The notes below the pieces were generated by a model, which searched no databases, had not been told where the DNA came from, and worked only from the letters and a program-made list of their open reading frames with translations. From positions 1,054,001 through 1,118,000 of the forward strand of contig NZ_JAJSLX010000001.1 in the NCBI RefSeq assembly GCF_021290925.1: 64,000 bases of DNA, given 5' to 3'. Shown here in pieces: positions 31,337-40,815 of the stretch (its first letter is position 1; each line of letters starts with the position of its first letter). Origin of the DNA: Sessilibacter corallicola (GTDB taxonomy: Bacteria > Pseudomonadota > Gammaproteobacteria > Pseudomonadales > Cellvibrionaceae). The position numbers and the translations under genes were made by a program.

Positions 31337-33259
31337 ATGAGTATTTTCAACCACTATCAGGAGCGGTACTCCGCGACACAGCAGGAAGAACTCACGATTC
31401 AAGAGTACCTTGACCTGTGTAAATCTGATCCCAGTGTTTACGCAAGCGCCGCCGAACGAATGTTAATGGCGATCGGCGAACCCGAATTAATCGATACATC
31501 GCTCGATCCTCGCCTCAGTCGAATATTTTCTAACAAAGTTATCAAACGCTATAAAGCCTTTGCAGACTTCTACGGCATGGAGGAATGCATCGAGCAAATT
31601 GTTTCTTTTTTCAAACACGCGGCACAAGGTTTGGAAGAGAAGAAACAAATTCTCTATTTATTAGGCCCAGTTGGCGGCGGTAAATCTTCTCTAGCAGAGA
31701 AATTAAAATCTTTAATGGAACGCCAACCCATTTACTGCATTAAAGATTCTCCTGTTTTCGAATCCCCCCTAGGATTATTTGATCCCGAAGAAGACGGCGA
31801 CATTCTGAGAGAAGATTACGGTATTCCTTCTCGTTATATTAAAACCATCATGTCACCTTGGGCCGTTAAACGGTTACACGAATACAAAGGTGATATCGGT
31901 AAATTCAAAGTTGTAAAAATTTACCCATCCATGCTCGATCAAGTGGCAATTTCCAAAACTGAGCCGGGCGATGAAAACAACCAAGACATTTCGTCTCTTG
32001 TCGGTAAAGTTGATATTCGTAAACTCGAAGAATATCCACAAAACGACCCTGATGCCTACAGTTTCTCTGGCGGTTTATGCCGAGCAAACCAAGGGATCAT
32101 GGAATTCGTAGAAATGTTTAAAGCACCTATTAAGGTGTTACACCCACTGTTAACAGCTACCCAAGAAGGTAACTACAACAGTACCGAAGGTTTAGGTGCC
32201 ATTCCTTACGATGGCGTCATTCTTGCTCACTCCAATGAAAGTGAATGGCAAACCTTTAAAACCAACAAAAATAATGAAGCGTTTATCGATCGGGTATATA
32301 TCGTAAAAGTGCCTTATTGCTTGCGTGTTTCAGAAGAAATTCGCATTTACGAAAAATTACTTGAGCACTCTTCATTACAAAGCGCGCCTTGCGCCCCAGA
32401 TACCTTGCACATGCTCGGCCAATTCAGTGTTTTGTCACGAATTAAATCGCCCGAAAATTCAAACATTTATTCAAAAATGCGAATTTATAACGGTGAGAAT
32501 TTAAAAGACACTGATCCAAACGCAAAATCGTTGCAAGAATACAAAGACAACGCAGGTGTCGATGAAGGCATGGCCGGATTATCTACCCGGTTTGCATTCA
32601 AAATCTTATCCAAGGTTTTCAACTTTGACGCAACCGAAGTCGCGGCAAATCCCGTTCATTTACTGTATGTCCTTGAACAGCAAATAGAACAAGAGCAATT
32701 TCCACAAGAAGTCCAAGATCGCTACGTCGGCTTTATTAAAGAGTATTTAGCGCCGAAGTATGTCGACTTTATTGGAAAGGAAATTCAAACAGCTTATTTA
32801 GAATCTTACGCCGAATACGGACAAAATATTTTTGATCGCTACGTTACCTATGCCGACTTCTGGATACAAGATCAAGAATACCGAGACCCCGAAACTGGCG
32901 AAATTCTCGATCGAGCATCGCTGAACGAAGAACTGGAAAAAATCGAGAAGCCTGCTGGAATCAGCAATCCAAAAGACTTCCGAAATGAAATTGTTAACTT
33001 TGTACTTCGTGCACGCGCTAACAATAACGGTAAGAATCCTGCTTGGAACAGTTACGAAAAACTACGAACCGTTATTGAGAAGAAAATGTTCTCAAATACC
33101 GAAGATTTACTGCCAGTTATTTCGTTTAACGCTAAGGCTTCAAACGACGACAAGAAAAAGCATCAAGATTTTGTCAAACGTATGGTTGAACGTGGCTATA
33201 CCGAAAAACAAGTCCGATTGCTTTCTGAATGGTATTTACGTGTAAGAAAATCACAATAG
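31337..33259 (+). CDS. prkA: PrkA serine kinase / AAA+ protein (YeaG family)
   Basis: 640-residue cytosolic protein. The ATG at 31337 (MSIFNHYQERYS) matches relatives and has AAGAGG nine nt upstream; frame-open codons upstream are not conserved. The AAA+ part has the Walker A GPVGGGKSS at about 110-118. The C-terminal PrkA domain follows (about 400-640). In enterics YeaG with YeaH acts in nitrogen starvation and stationary-phase stress, and a protease activity has been reported for Bacillus PrkA. First gene of prkA-yeaH-spoVR, a module kept together in many proteobacteria. Confidence 0.95.
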   Translation: MSIFNHYQERYSATQQEELTIQEYLDLCKSDPSVYASAAERMLMAIGEPELIDTSLDPRLSRIFSNKVIKRYKAFADFYGMEECIEQIVSFFKHAAQGLEEKKQILYLLGPVGGGKSSLAEKLKSLMERQPIYCIKDSPVFESPLGLFDPEEDGDILREDYGIPSRYIKTIMSPWAVKRLHEYKGDIGKFKVVKIYPSMLDQVAISKTEPGDENNQDISSLVGKVDIRKLEEYPQNDPDAYSFSGGLCRANQGIMEFVEMFKAPIKVLHPLLTATQEGNYNSTEGLGAIPYDGVILAHSNESEWQTFKTNKNNEAFIDRVYIVKVPYCLRVSEEIRIYEKLLEHSSLQSAPCAPDTLHMLGQFSVLSRIKSPENSNIYSKMRIYNGENLKDTDPNAKSLQEYKDNAGVDEGMAGLSTRFAFKILSKVFNFDATEVAANPVHLLYVLEQQIEQEQFPQEVQDRYVGFIKEYLAPKYVDFIGKEIQTAYLESYAEYGQNIFDRYVTYADFWIQDQEYRDPETGEILDRASLNEELEKIEKPAGISNPKDFRNEIVNFVLRARANNNGKNPAWNSYEKLRTVIEKKMFSNTEDLLPVISFNAKASNDDKKKHQDFVKRMVERGYTEKQVRLLSEWYLRVRKSQ

Positions 33260-33301
33260 AAAAGCCAAAAGCGCTGTTCGAAATCACTGTTAGGAGTATT
33301 G

Positions 33302-34582
33302 ATGAGTTATATTATCGACCGACGACTCAACGCCAAAAACAAATCCACAGTTAATCGGCAGCGCTTTTTGCGTCGTTACAGGCAACACATTAAAAAGGCG
33401 GTTTCCGAAGCCGTCACTCGCCGGTCTATCACCGATATGCAAACCGGCGAGCAAATCAGCATTCCCACCAAAGACATTTCCGAACCCGTATTTCACCACG
33501 GCCAAGGCGGTTACCAAGAGCGAGTGTTACCCGGTAACGATCAGTTCTCGCAAGGGGATCATATTCCCCGGCCAGAAGGCGGTGGCGAGGGTAATGGTTC
33601 TGGCGAAGGTAACGCCAGCAACCAAGGTGAAGGAATGGACGATTTCGTCTTCCAAATCACCCAGGAAGAATTCCTCGATTTTATGTTTGAGGATTTGGAA
33701 CTGCCCAATCTCGTCAAACGTCAACTTGCCGGTGCCGAGGAATTCAAAACTCGCCGCGCGGGTGTTTCTAATCAAGGTTCTCCCGGTCAAATTAATATCG
33801 TTCGCTCGCTGCGTTCGGCCAACGCCCGCCGCATTGCACTGACTGGCAGCAAGCGTAAAAAATTAAAAGTCCTAGAGGAAGAATTAGAAAAACTGGAAGC
33901 GGCAGACCCCGTTGTTAAAGACAACAAGCGGATCGAATCACTGCTTCAAGAAATTGCCGCTCTAAAAGGAAGAATTCAAAAAGTTCCTTGGCTCGACGAT
34001 TTCGATATCAAATACAACTTACAGGTTAAATACCCTGTGCCATCGAGCAAAGCGGTGATGTTTTGCGTCATGGACGTATCGGGCTCCATGAGCCAGGCAA
34101 CGAAAGATATGGCAAAACGATTTTTTATTTTGCTGTATTTATTTTTGCAAAAAAATTACGAGCGCACCGAAGTTGTTTTTATTCGTCACCACACCAGCGC
34201 CAAAGAAGTGGAAGAAGAAGAGTTTTTCTATTCCAGAGAAACCGGCGGCACGATTGTTTCCAGCGCACTGTACCTAATGAAAGAAATTCTGGAAGATCGC
34301 TACCCAACCAGCGAGTGGAATATTTACGGAGCGCAGGCATCCGACGGTGACAACTGGAACGATGACTCCACCACTTGTTCAAAATTACTCACACAAGAAA
34401 TATTACCGAAACTGCAATACTACTCCTACATAGAAATCACGCCGCGGCAACACCAGGCATTATGGGAAGAATACGAAAGCGTCGCAGACGAGTTCCCCGA
34501 TCAATTTGCGATGCAACAAATCGTTGATCCCAGTGATATTTATCCCGTGTTTAGAGAACTATTTCAGAAGAAAAGCGCATGA
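33302..34582 (+). CDS. yeaH: YeaH/YhbH family protein (UPF0229, VWA-like)
   Basis: 426-residue protein that partners PrkA. The start is the ATG at 33302, with TAGGAG upstream. Residues about 40-110 are a Gly/Glu-rich flexible stretch. The C-terminal half resembles a von Willebrand A domain with the MIDAS-like DVSGSMSQ near residue 258. The function is unknown beyond genetic linkage to PrkA and stress response. Its TGA overlaps the spoVR ATG (ATGA), which indicates translational coupling. Confidence 0.94.
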   Translation: MSYIIDRRLNAKNKSTVNRQRFLRRYRQHIKKAVSEAVTRRSITDMQTGEQISIPTKDISEPVFHHGQGGYQERVLPGNDQFSQGDHIPRPEGGGEGNGSGEGNASNQGEGMDDFVFQITQEEFLDFMFEDLELPNLVKRQLAGAEEFKTRRAGVSNQGSPGQINIVRSLRSANARRIALTGSKRKKLKVLEEELEKLEAADPVVKDNKRIESLLQEIAALKGRIQKVPWLDDFDIKYNLQVKYPVPSSKAVMFCVMDVSGSMSQATKDMAKRFFILLYLFLQKNYERTEVVFIRHHTSAKEVEEEEFFYSRETGGTIVSSALYLMKEILEDRYPTSEWNIYGAQASDGDNWNDDSTTCSKLLTQEILPKLQYYSYIEITPRQHQALWEEYESVADEFPDQFAMQQIVDPSDIYPVFRELFQKKSA

Positions 34583-36084
34583 CAGCACAACAGCCCATTT
34601 CAACTTCCTCCGAATGGACCTTTGAGTTGGTGGAAGAATACGACCGAGAAATTTCGGCACTTGCCAAAGAATTCGGCCTAGATACCTATCCTAATCAGAT
34701 AGAAATTATCAGTTCTGAACAAATGATGGATGCCTACTCTTCGGTGGGCATGCCGATCGGTTACAGTCATTGGTCGTACGGAAAACAATTCCTCAATACT
34801 GAGCGATCATATCGCCGTGGCCACATGGGATTGGCTTACGAAATCGTCATTAATTCCAGCCCTTGTATCGCTTATCTCATGGAAGAAAACACCATGACGA
34901 TGCAAGCTCTGGTTATTGCTCACGCCTGTTACGGTCACAACTCATTTTTCAAAGGTAATTATTTATTTCGCGCGTGGACCGATGCCGAATCCATTATTGA
35001 TTATTTGGTGTTTGCCAAAAATTACGTTGCCAAGTGCGAAGAGCGTTACGGCATTGATGCTGTCGAACAACTGATAGATTCCTGCCACGCATTAATGAAT
35101 TATGGCGTCGATCGATATCAACGGCCCTACCCCATTTCTAACGCAGAAGAAGAATTCCGCCAAAAAGAACGCGAAGAATATTTACAGCGGCAAATCAACG
35201 ACTTGTGGCGGACAATACCCAAAAGCGAAGGTGGAGAAATTGAAGAAGAAGCGATTCAGTTTCCACCTGAGCCACAAGAAAATTTACTGTACTTCTTTGA
35301 AAAAAATGCCCCATTGCTTGAGCCTTGGCAGCGAGAAATTTTAAGAATTGTTCGAAAAATTGCGCAGTACTTTTATCCGCAACGACAAACACAAGTGATG
35401 AACGAAGGCTGGGCTACCTTCTGGCACTATACCTTATTAAATACGTTGTTCGAACGCGGTAAACTTAGCGAAGGTTTTATGCTGGAGTTTTTAAAATCCC
35501 ACACCAGCGTTGTCTACCAACCGCCGTACAACAGCCAGTATTTCAGCGGTATTAATCCTTATACGCTCGGTTTTAGCATGTTCTGCGATATCAAAAGAAT
35601 TTGCCAAGAACCAACGGCTGAAGACAGAGAATGGTTTCCAGATATCGCGGGCTCAGACTGGATAAAAACTCTCGACTTTGCAATGCGCAACTTCAAGGAT
35701 GAGAGCTTCATTCTTCAATACTTGTCACCCAAGGTAATGAGAGACTTAAAGCTGTTTTCCATTGTCGACGACAATCTCGAAGACGATATTATTGTAGGAG
35801 CCATCCACAATAAAGAAGGCTATCAGGCCATACGAGAATCGTTAGCGGGGCAATATAATTTAGGAAATCGCGAACCCAACATTCAGGTCACTAAAGTTAA
35901 CATTCGTGGGGATCGCTCAATTACGTTGGAACACGCACGACACAATCGAGTACCTTTGGGTGAATCCACGCAAGAAGTGTTAAAACACATTCACCGCATT
36001 TGGGGATTTGATGTTCACCTTCACTCTACCGACAACGGCATTCTCTGCGAAAGTTTCCAATGCCCAGCGCCGGTAGATGACTAA
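34579..36084 (+). CDS. spoVR: SpoVR family protein
   Basis: 501 residues, close to the E. coli YcgB length. The conserved features are [36 protein letters not shown] with a run of His, [10 protein letters not shown] and the GINPYTLGF stretch. HxxxH-type metal ligands are plausible but unproven. In Bacillus the homologue is needed for spore cortex; in non-spore formers the role is unknown, but it is always tied to prkA/yeaH. Third gene of the module, followed by a strong terminator. Confidence 0.95.
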   Translation: MTAQQPISTSSEWTFELVEEYDREISALAKEFGLDTYPNQIEIISSEQMMDAYSSVGMPIGYSHWSYGKQFLNTERSYRRGHMGLAYEIVINSSPCIAYLMEENTMTMQALVIAHACYGHNSFFKGNYLFRAWTDAESIIDYLVFAKNYVAKCEERYGIDAVEQLIDSCHALMNYGVDRYQRPYPISNAEEEFRQKEREEYLQRQINDLWRTIPKSEGGEIEEEAIQFPPEPQENLLYFFEKNAPLLEPWQREILRIVRKIAQYFYPQRQTQVMNEGWATFWHYTLLNTLFERGKLSEGFMLEFLKSHTSVVYQPPYNSQYFSGINPYTLGFSMFCDIKRICQEPTAEDREWFPDIAGSDWIKTLDFAMRNFKDESFILQYLSPKVMRDLKLFSIVDDNLEDDIIVGAIHNKEGYQAIRESLAGQYNLGNREPNIQVTKVNIRGDRSITLEHARHNRVPLGESTQEVLKHIHRIWGFDVHLHSTDNGILCESFQCPAPVDD

Positions 36085-36099
36085 AAGCTCTGTTCAATT

Positions 36100-36120
36100 A
36101 CTCACACAGCCCGTGTGAGT
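36100..36120 (+). terminator. Short hairpin directly after spoVR
   Basis: ACTCACAC / GTGTGAGT with a 5-nt loop, 15 nt after the stop and just before the main terminator. It may protect the 3' end. Confidence 0.5.
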
Positions 36121-36131
36121 ATTCCAATAAT

Positions 36132-36162
36132 AAAAAAGCTCTGAGTATTTCAGAGCTTTTTT
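36132..36162 (+). terminator. Terminator of prkA-yeaH-spoVR
   Basis: AAAAAAGCTCTGA and TTCAGAGCTTTTTT form a 12-13-bp stem with a tiny loop. The A-run and T-run make it bidirectional, so it can also end the convergent response-regulator transcript, although that gene ends about 100 bp away. Confidence 0.9.
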
Positions 36163-36268
36163 ATTGACTGCAAATATTGTCAGGGGCATTGGGCTTTATT
36201 TACACGCCACCTTATTTATAAAGTACTCCATTTACAAATCACTTTATTTAAACACTATTGAATTTAAA

Positions 36269-36835
36269 TTAATTTGATAACAATTCCTGAATCTTTTCAA
36301 CCAATTCAATATTGTCGAAGGGTTTTTCCATCACCGCACTGGCTCCTTCAACCAACGCTCTTTCTAGCGCCGCGGGCGGTTCTGCGGAAATCACCAAGAC
36401 TTTTATCGATTTATATTCACTGTTGTTGCGAATAAATTCCAAAACACCAAACCCATCTAAGCCTGGCATTTTCAAATCCAAAGTAATCATTCGAGGCTTG
36501 TGCGAAGACATCATGGCACCGGCGCTGAAGCCGTCGTGGGCAATGGCAACGTCCATACCCTCGCGTCGCAACACACGCGCAATGGCGGAGGCCATCTCTT
36601 TGCTGTCCTCAACCACCAAAACACGACTGCTCTGTGCTTCAAACTCTTCCGGAATGGGGAAATCATTCTCTTTGAGAAACACAACAAAATCATCTTCGCG
36701 AATACGGTGATCACCGCGCCCGGGAAGTTTGTAAGCTTTTAAACGCCCACGCTCAATCCAACGAATTATCGTACGAAAGTTAACACCACAGTATTTCGCC
36801 GCTTCGCCGGTTGTCAGCACGCGAACTTCAGACAT
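36269..36835 (-). CDS. Response regulator with N-terminal excisionase-type HTH and C-terminal receiver
   Basis: 188-residue protein with reversed domain order. Residues about 1-58 form a MerR/Xis-like winged helix (VLTTGEAAKYCGVNFRTIIRWIERGRLKAYKLPGRGDHRI). Residues about 68-188 are a CheY-like receiver with acidic VVEDS, a phospho-acceptor Asp in ITLDLKMPG and the Lys in MEKPFD. The ATG at 36835 fits better than one three codons upstream. It should be a DNA-binding two-component output. The closest kinase gene is at 37325, divergent from it, so the two may form a pair. Confidence 0.88.
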   Translation of the reverse strand: MSEVRVLTTGEAAKYCGVNFRTIIRWIERGRLKAYKLPGRGDHRIREDDFVVFLKENDFPIPEEFEAQSSRVLVVEDSKEMASAIARVLRREGMDVAIAHDGFSAGAMMSSHKPRMITLDLKMPGLDGFGVLEFIRNNSEYKSIKVLVISAEPPAALERALVEGASAVMEKPFDNIELVEKIQELLSN

Positions 36836-37003
36836 AAAAACCAACCTTTATGGCTCTTCGAAACGCCAAGGGAATTTTTAGACAATCACCTTAACGGGTT
36901 AATTTTATCAGGAACGGGACTTTAACCGAAAATCGAACCTGACAAAAATGACATTAATGACAATTTTATCACTTTGTAACACGCACTTTTACAAACGACA
37001 CAA

Positions 37004-37031
37004 TTGACAGGTTAGACATGTAACGTATAAT
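37004..37031 (+). promoter_or_regulatory. Perfect-consensus sigma-70 promoter without a following gene
   Basis: TTGACA at 37004-37009 and TATAAT at 37026-37031, 16 bp apart. Both hexamers match consensus exactly. No coding frame follows before a terminator about 150 nt downstream. The predicted start is about 37037-37039. Confidence 0.75.
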
Positions 37032-37037
37032 TATCAA

Positions 37038-37190
37038 CATTAATTGAAGCACTTCCCTTAACCGATGATCGGAAAAGCTCGATAGTTTCGGTTTATTCTT
37101 CCTTGTTTCGATTTATGCGCGTTAATTCCGAACGCGCCAAGAACACCCTAAGACCCTTCCCCCTCGGTAGTACAGAGGGGATTTTTTTTC
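37038..37190 (+). ncRNA. Candidate small RNA of about 150 nt
   Basis: The segment from the consensus promoter to the terminator contains no credible coding frame with a ribosome site. It can fold a GCGCGTT / AACGCGC hairpin (about 37127-37147) and ends in CCCCTC / GAGGGG followed by eight T. It does not show the marks of 6S, 4.5S, tmRNA or GGA-rich RsmY/Z RNAs. It is divergent from the response regulator and upstream of the receiver-kinase gene. The alternative is a leader RNA of that kinase gene. Confidence 0.6.
37160..37189 (+). terminator. Terminator of the candidate small RNA
   Basis: CCCCTC (37160-37165) pairs with GAGGGG (37175-37180), 9-nt loop, followed by A and eight T. Confidence 0.85.
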
Positions 37191-37230
37191 AGCTAGTTTC
37201 TTAGACATCCTTGTATTCAATAAAGTGTTC

Positions 37231-37258
37231 AGCCCTAATAGACATTAGGGCTTTTTTT
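37231..37258 (+). terminator. Second terminator in the same spacer
   Basis: AGCCCTAAT / ATTAGGGCT with the loop AGAC, then seven T. It lies 45 nt after the first terminator and 67 nt before the receiver-kinase gene. It would stop read-through, or end a second short transcript. Confidence 0.88.
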
Positions 37259-37324
37259 ATGTGTATACTTGCCTAATTATTTAAGCTCAATAAATGATTA
37301 ATGACTCTGAAAAAGACTTTCTAA

Positions 37325-38587
37325 ATGATTGCCAATTATTCAGCTTCGGCTCGAATTTTAATTACTGACGACAACTTAATTAATTTAGGCATACTGAATA
37401 AAATTCTATCGAGCGAATTTTCGCAGATAGAAAAAGCCCACGATGGCGAACAGTGTTTGGCAGCCGTCCAACAAAAGTCTTTCGATTTATTACTGCTCGA
37501 TATGAACATGCCAAATCTATCAGGTATGGAAGTCATTGAGGCAATTGCTAAATTACCCAGAAACAGACAACCGAGAATTATGGTTGTCTCAGCCGATCAT
37601 TCTCCAGAAACCGTAGCCAATGCCTTTTTATTGGGCGCCGACGATTATTTAAAAACGCCGTACAGTAAAGAAGAATTACTCGCACGAGTGACAACCCAAC
37701 TGGCGTTAAGAAGCCGTTCTCAATACTTAGAAGAATTGGTTAATCGAAGAACTCGGGAATTAACCGAAACCAACCAACGCCTGAAAGAAACCCATTCCCA
37801 ACTGATGCAAGCCGAAAAAATGGCTTCTCTCGGGCAGCTAGCGGCGGGCGTTGCCCATGAAATTAATAATCCTTTAGCTTATGTAAATTCCAATCTACAA
37901 ATGCTAGACGATTACTGCAAAGATATAGGCGCATTGATTCAAGCCTACTCCGAGCTTTTAGTGGATAAAAAAGACGACAAATCGTTTGAGAATATCGCGC
38001 AATTAACCAGAAAAATTAACCCTGAGTTTTTATTTGAAGACATTAATCAAATACTGCACGAATCTTTATCCGGGGTTAAACGCGTCAAAAAAATTGTTAA
38101 TGATTTAAAAACCTTTTCTCACCCAGAACAAAAAATTTGGCAACAGACCGACATTAACCAAAGTTTGGACTCGGCCATTAATATCGCTAACAGCACTCTT
38201 AAATACAAAGCTCGAATTAATAAAGAAATTGAAGACCTACCACCCATTGATTGCATTGCCCCGCAGATCAATCAGGTGTTTGTCAATTTATTGGTAAACG
38301 CTGCACAATCCATTCAAGATCGCGGTGAAATTACCATTGTTACTCAAGCGTTAAACAATGAATCCATCCAGGTAAAAATTGCCGATACCGGAATTGGCAT
38401 TGACAAAGAAAACCAATCTAAAATCTTTGATCCGTTTTACACCACCAAACCTGTCGGCGAAGGAACCGGCCTTGGGCTCTCGGTATCTTACGGAATTATT
38501 CAGGCACACAACGGAACCATCAAAGTTGACAGTAAAAAAGGTGAAGGTACTACATTTACCATCACCTTACCGATACAAAGAAATTAA
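37325..38587 (+). CDS. Receiver-histidine kinase (REC-HisKA-HATPase)
   Basis: Soluble 420-residue signalling protein. An N-terminal receiver (about 8-125) has the acidic pair DD, the acceptor Asp59 in LLLLDMNMP and Lys in YLKTPYSKEE. A coiled-coil linker (about 130-165) leads to the H-box LAAGVAHEINNPLAYVNSN near 178 and an ATPase domain with VNLLVNAAQSI (N box), ADTGIGID (G1), and GEGTGLGLSVSYGI (G2). It has no membrane segment, so it senses an internal cue or is switched through its own receiver. It is probably linked to the divergent HTH-receiver protein. It sits behind tandem terminators, so its promoter must be close to the start. Confidence 0.92.
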   Translation: MIANYSASARILITDDNLINLGILNKILSSEFSQIEKAHDGEQCLAAVQQKSFDLLLLDMNMPNLSGMEVIEAIAKLPRNRQPRIMVVSADHSPETVANAFLLGADDYLKTPYSKEELLARVTTQLALRSRSQYLEELVNRRTRELTETNQRLKETHSQLMQAEKMASLGQLAAGVAHEINNPLAYVNSNLQMLDDYCKDIGALIQAYSELLVDKKDDKSFENIAQLTRKINPEFLFEDINQILHESLSGVKRVKKIVNDLKTFSHPEQKIWQQTDINQSLDSAINIANSTLKYKARINKEIEDLPPIDCIAPQINQVFVNLLVNAAQSIQDRGEITIVTQALNNESIQVKIADTGIGIDKENQSKIFDPFYTTKPVGEGTGLGLSVSYGIIQAHNGTIKVDSKKGEGTTFTITLPIQRN

Positions 38588-38588
38588 T

Positions 38589-39548
38589 CTATTTTACTTT
38601 GCTCGCTGCAAAATCAGACGTAAAACTGCCTTCATCAGAATTCGTAATATCACTTTCAACAGGCGGTTTTTTGACGAAAAAACCCATCACTCGTTTTACC
38701 AACCCCAGATAAACCCCAAGCCCTACTAACAAAACCGCGGCTCCCCAAATCAATAACGGATTGAATAATTCGTTATTAAAAAAGGTACCGAGAAACATCG
38801 CAAAAATAGGAGAAATCATACTGGTGAGCGATACCGTGCTCGCCGAAAGATTCTTAAGTAAAAAGAAATACACACTGAATCCAACTAACGAGCCAACCAC
38901 CACTAAATACGCCAACGACAAGGTTGGTAACCAATGAATTTCTGCGGGAGTTTGCGCTCCCAACATAAACCACGTTATCCACAAACCCGGCAATGCAAAC
39001 AGCATGCTCCCTGCGGATTGTTCCAGGGGTCCGGAGTTAACGCCGAGCTTTTTAATTAACACCGCACTGGTAGAAAATAAAAAGGTCGACATAACCATAG
39101 CAACAATACCGGCAACTGCCTCTGGACCAAATCGCACTTGATCACTAAAAACAACCGCCATACCAACAAAAGCGATGGCCATTCCAACAATTCGATGAAA
39201 ACCGATTTTTTCTTTTAATATTATTTTAGACAACAGCCCAACAAAAAAAGGCGACGTAGAAAATAATAACGATATCAAACCCGTTGGGATTTTTTCAGCG
39301 GCCCAATAAACCAATGGCATATTAGGAAAGACACCAATCGATGCCGCCAAATACAAGCGCCAAGAATCTTTGTTAAAGAATAGAGGTTTACGCAAAATCA
39401 ATAAGCACGCCCATACCAAAGCTGCACCTAACGTCATACGCGCAGTAACGGATAAAATAAATCCGAGGTCGTCACTGCTGATATGAATGGCCAACGGCGT
39501 CGTTGACCAAATTAAAATAACCAATATGTAGCTAATGAAAACTTTCAC
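38589..39548 (-). CDS. EamA/DMT-family transporter
   Basis: Inner-membrane permease of 319 residues with two EamA repeats (about 1-140 and 150-290), about ten hydrophobic helices in all and a polar C-terminal tail. Such proteins export amino acids, nucleotides or other metabolites. The substrate cannot be told from the sequence. The stop is 2 nt from the convergent kinase gene end, with no clear hairpin. It is a single gene. Confidence 0.85.
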   Translation of the reverse strand: MKVFISYILVILIWSTTPLAIHISSDDLGFILSVTARMTLGAALVWACLLILRKPLFFNKDSWRLYLAASIGVFPNMPLVYWAAEKIPTGLISLLFSTSPFFVGLLSKIILKEKIGFHRIVGMAIAFVGMAVVFSDQVRFGPEAVAGIVAMVMSTFLFSTSAVLIKKLGVNSGPLEQSAGSMLFALPGLWITWFMLGAQTPAEIHWLPTLSLAYLVVVGSLVGFSVYFFLLKNLSASTVSLTSMISPIFAMFLGTFFNNELFNPLLIWGAAVLLVGLGVYLGLVKRVMGFFVKKPPVESDITNSDEGSFTSDFAASKVK

Positions 39549-39578
39549 GCTAGCCTCATTCTTTTTTAAAGCAACAAA

Positions 39579-39607
39579 AAAGGCCGCAGTGTTTATGCTG
39601 CGGCCTT
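39579..39607 (-). terminator. Strong terminator downstream of folB-folK
   Basis: AAAGGCCGCAG and CTGCGGCCTTT form an 11-bp stem around TGTTTATG, followed by T's on the minus strand (six in a row). It lies about 240 nt after the folK stop and 30 nt before the EamA start, so it insulates the transporter gene. Confidence 0.85.
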
Positions 39608-39846
39608 TGTGAAATTCTTAAGCGAATACTATAACTTAAACGGGCATTACTCTCTGCTTAGTAATTGACACAAAGGCACTTGTTGGCGAAGTCGCACTGG
39701 GCGCCACCAATAAGAGACAATATGTAACGGAGAACAAGCAAAAAGCTTCATAAAATTCTGACTAATAAAAACGGAGTTTAACAAGAGCAATGGAAATATC
39801 GCCCCAATTCGAGATGCGGTTAGTCTGTGCCAGATTCAGATCGAGG
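39608..39846. other. Non-coding stretch between folK and its terminator
   Basis: 240 nt with no coding frame of note. It would be a long 3' UTR of the folB-folK transcript; no conserved RNA was recognised. Confidence 0.35.
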
Positions 39847-40386
39847 TCAAGCCGTTAAACTTAAATTAACGGATAAAAATTCTTTTTTAAGACGATGTGT
39901 GAACTCGTACTCCGGTGACAATTGTTCGTTCCCAGAATAACTCAACCACAACGAACGATAAGTGAAGCCAAGTTCAGGGTGAACACCCTCAGAGAAAATT
40001 TCCGCCAACGGTTTTAATACAAACGCGTGGTAAGTAATCTCGTCTCGCGGCAAACTGACACCGGCAAATTCACCGACCTTGTCATCAAACAGTAAAATAT
40101 CAATATCCAAATGGCGATTGGAAAACTTCTTCGCGTTTTCGGGTCTTCCGTGCTGATATTCGATCGCACGCAAACTTTGGTGTAAGTCTTCGACCGATAA
40201 ATCGGTTGATAACGAAATGACTAAGTTCCAGAAATCAGGCCCATCAAACCCCACTGCAGCGCACTCGAAGACCGTAGAGATTCGATTAATCTCACCGATT
40301 TTCTTCAACGAGGTTAACGCTTTAACAATGTTTTCTTTAGGAGATAAATTACTGCCCAAACCAAGAAATACTTGCGCCACAACCAT
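39847..40386 (-). CDS. folK: 2-amino-4-hydroxy-6-hydroxymethyldihydropteridine pyrophosphokinase
   Basis: Folate-pathway kinase (179 residues) that pyrophosphorylates hydroxymethyl-dihydropterin. FLGLGSNLSPKENI is the family start. DFWNLVISLST and the metal-binding FSNRHLDIDILLFDD follow, then LPRDEITYHAFVLKPLAEI. It is 9 nt after folB and clearly co-transcribed. The C-terminal ~25 residues extend past the usual end. Confidence 0.94.
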   Translation of the reverse strand: MVVAQVFLGLGSNLSPKENIVKALTSLKKIGEINRISTVFECAAVGFDGPDFWNLVISLSTDLSVEDLHQSLRAIEYQHGRPENAKKFSNRHLDIDILLFDDKVGEFAGVSLPRDEITYHAFVLKPLAEIFSEGVHPELGFTYRSLWLSYSGNEQLSPEYEFTHRLKKEFLSVNLSLTA

Positions 40387-40395
40387 GAACCTTAT

Positions 40396-40749
40396 TTAGC
40401 GTGAACCACGCTCGACAACCAAACCGACAGACGCAGCATTTGCCACTGCACCCAGTTTTCTCACTTTGATACGAACCCAAGGCAGGTGATATTTTTGGAT
40501 TAATTGATCCAATAAAATACCGACAAACGCTTCCAATAAAAGACACTGATGATTACCCGCTAATTGCTGAATGTCGTTTGCGACTTCGGCATAGTTGAGC
40601 GTGTCTTTTAAATTATCGCTCGCCATGGCGTTTGCGACATCAAAACCCATCTCAAGATCAACGCTTAACGTTTGGCGAACGTTTCGCTCCCAGTCATAAA
40701 CACCAATGACTGTCTCTACCGTCAAGCCTTCAATAAAAACTGTATCCAA
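40396..40749 (-). CDS. folB: Dihydroneopterin aldolase
   Basis: 117-residue enzyme that makes the FolK substrate by retro-aldol cleavage (and epimerises). DTVFIEGLTVETVIGVYDWERN is the family start with the active Tyr/Glu, DTLNYAEVANDIQQL follows, and FVGILLDQLIQKY is the core helix; a Lys (VRIKVRKLGA) fits the catalytic lysine. It is first in folB-folK. It lies only 66 bp from the tsaD stop; the plsY gene that normally sits here is missing. Confidence 0.95.
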   Translation of the reverse strand: MDTVFIEGLTVETVIGVYDWERNVRQTLSVDLEMGFDVANAMASDNLKDTLNYAEVANDIQQLAGNHQCLLLEAFVGILLDQLIQKYHLPWVRIKVRKLGAVANAASVGLVVERGSR

Positions 40750-40815
40750 GGTACTTCTCTTATTTTGCTAATTGTTCATTCATAACCGCGCAAACGGAGT
40801 AAATAAACAGAGACT

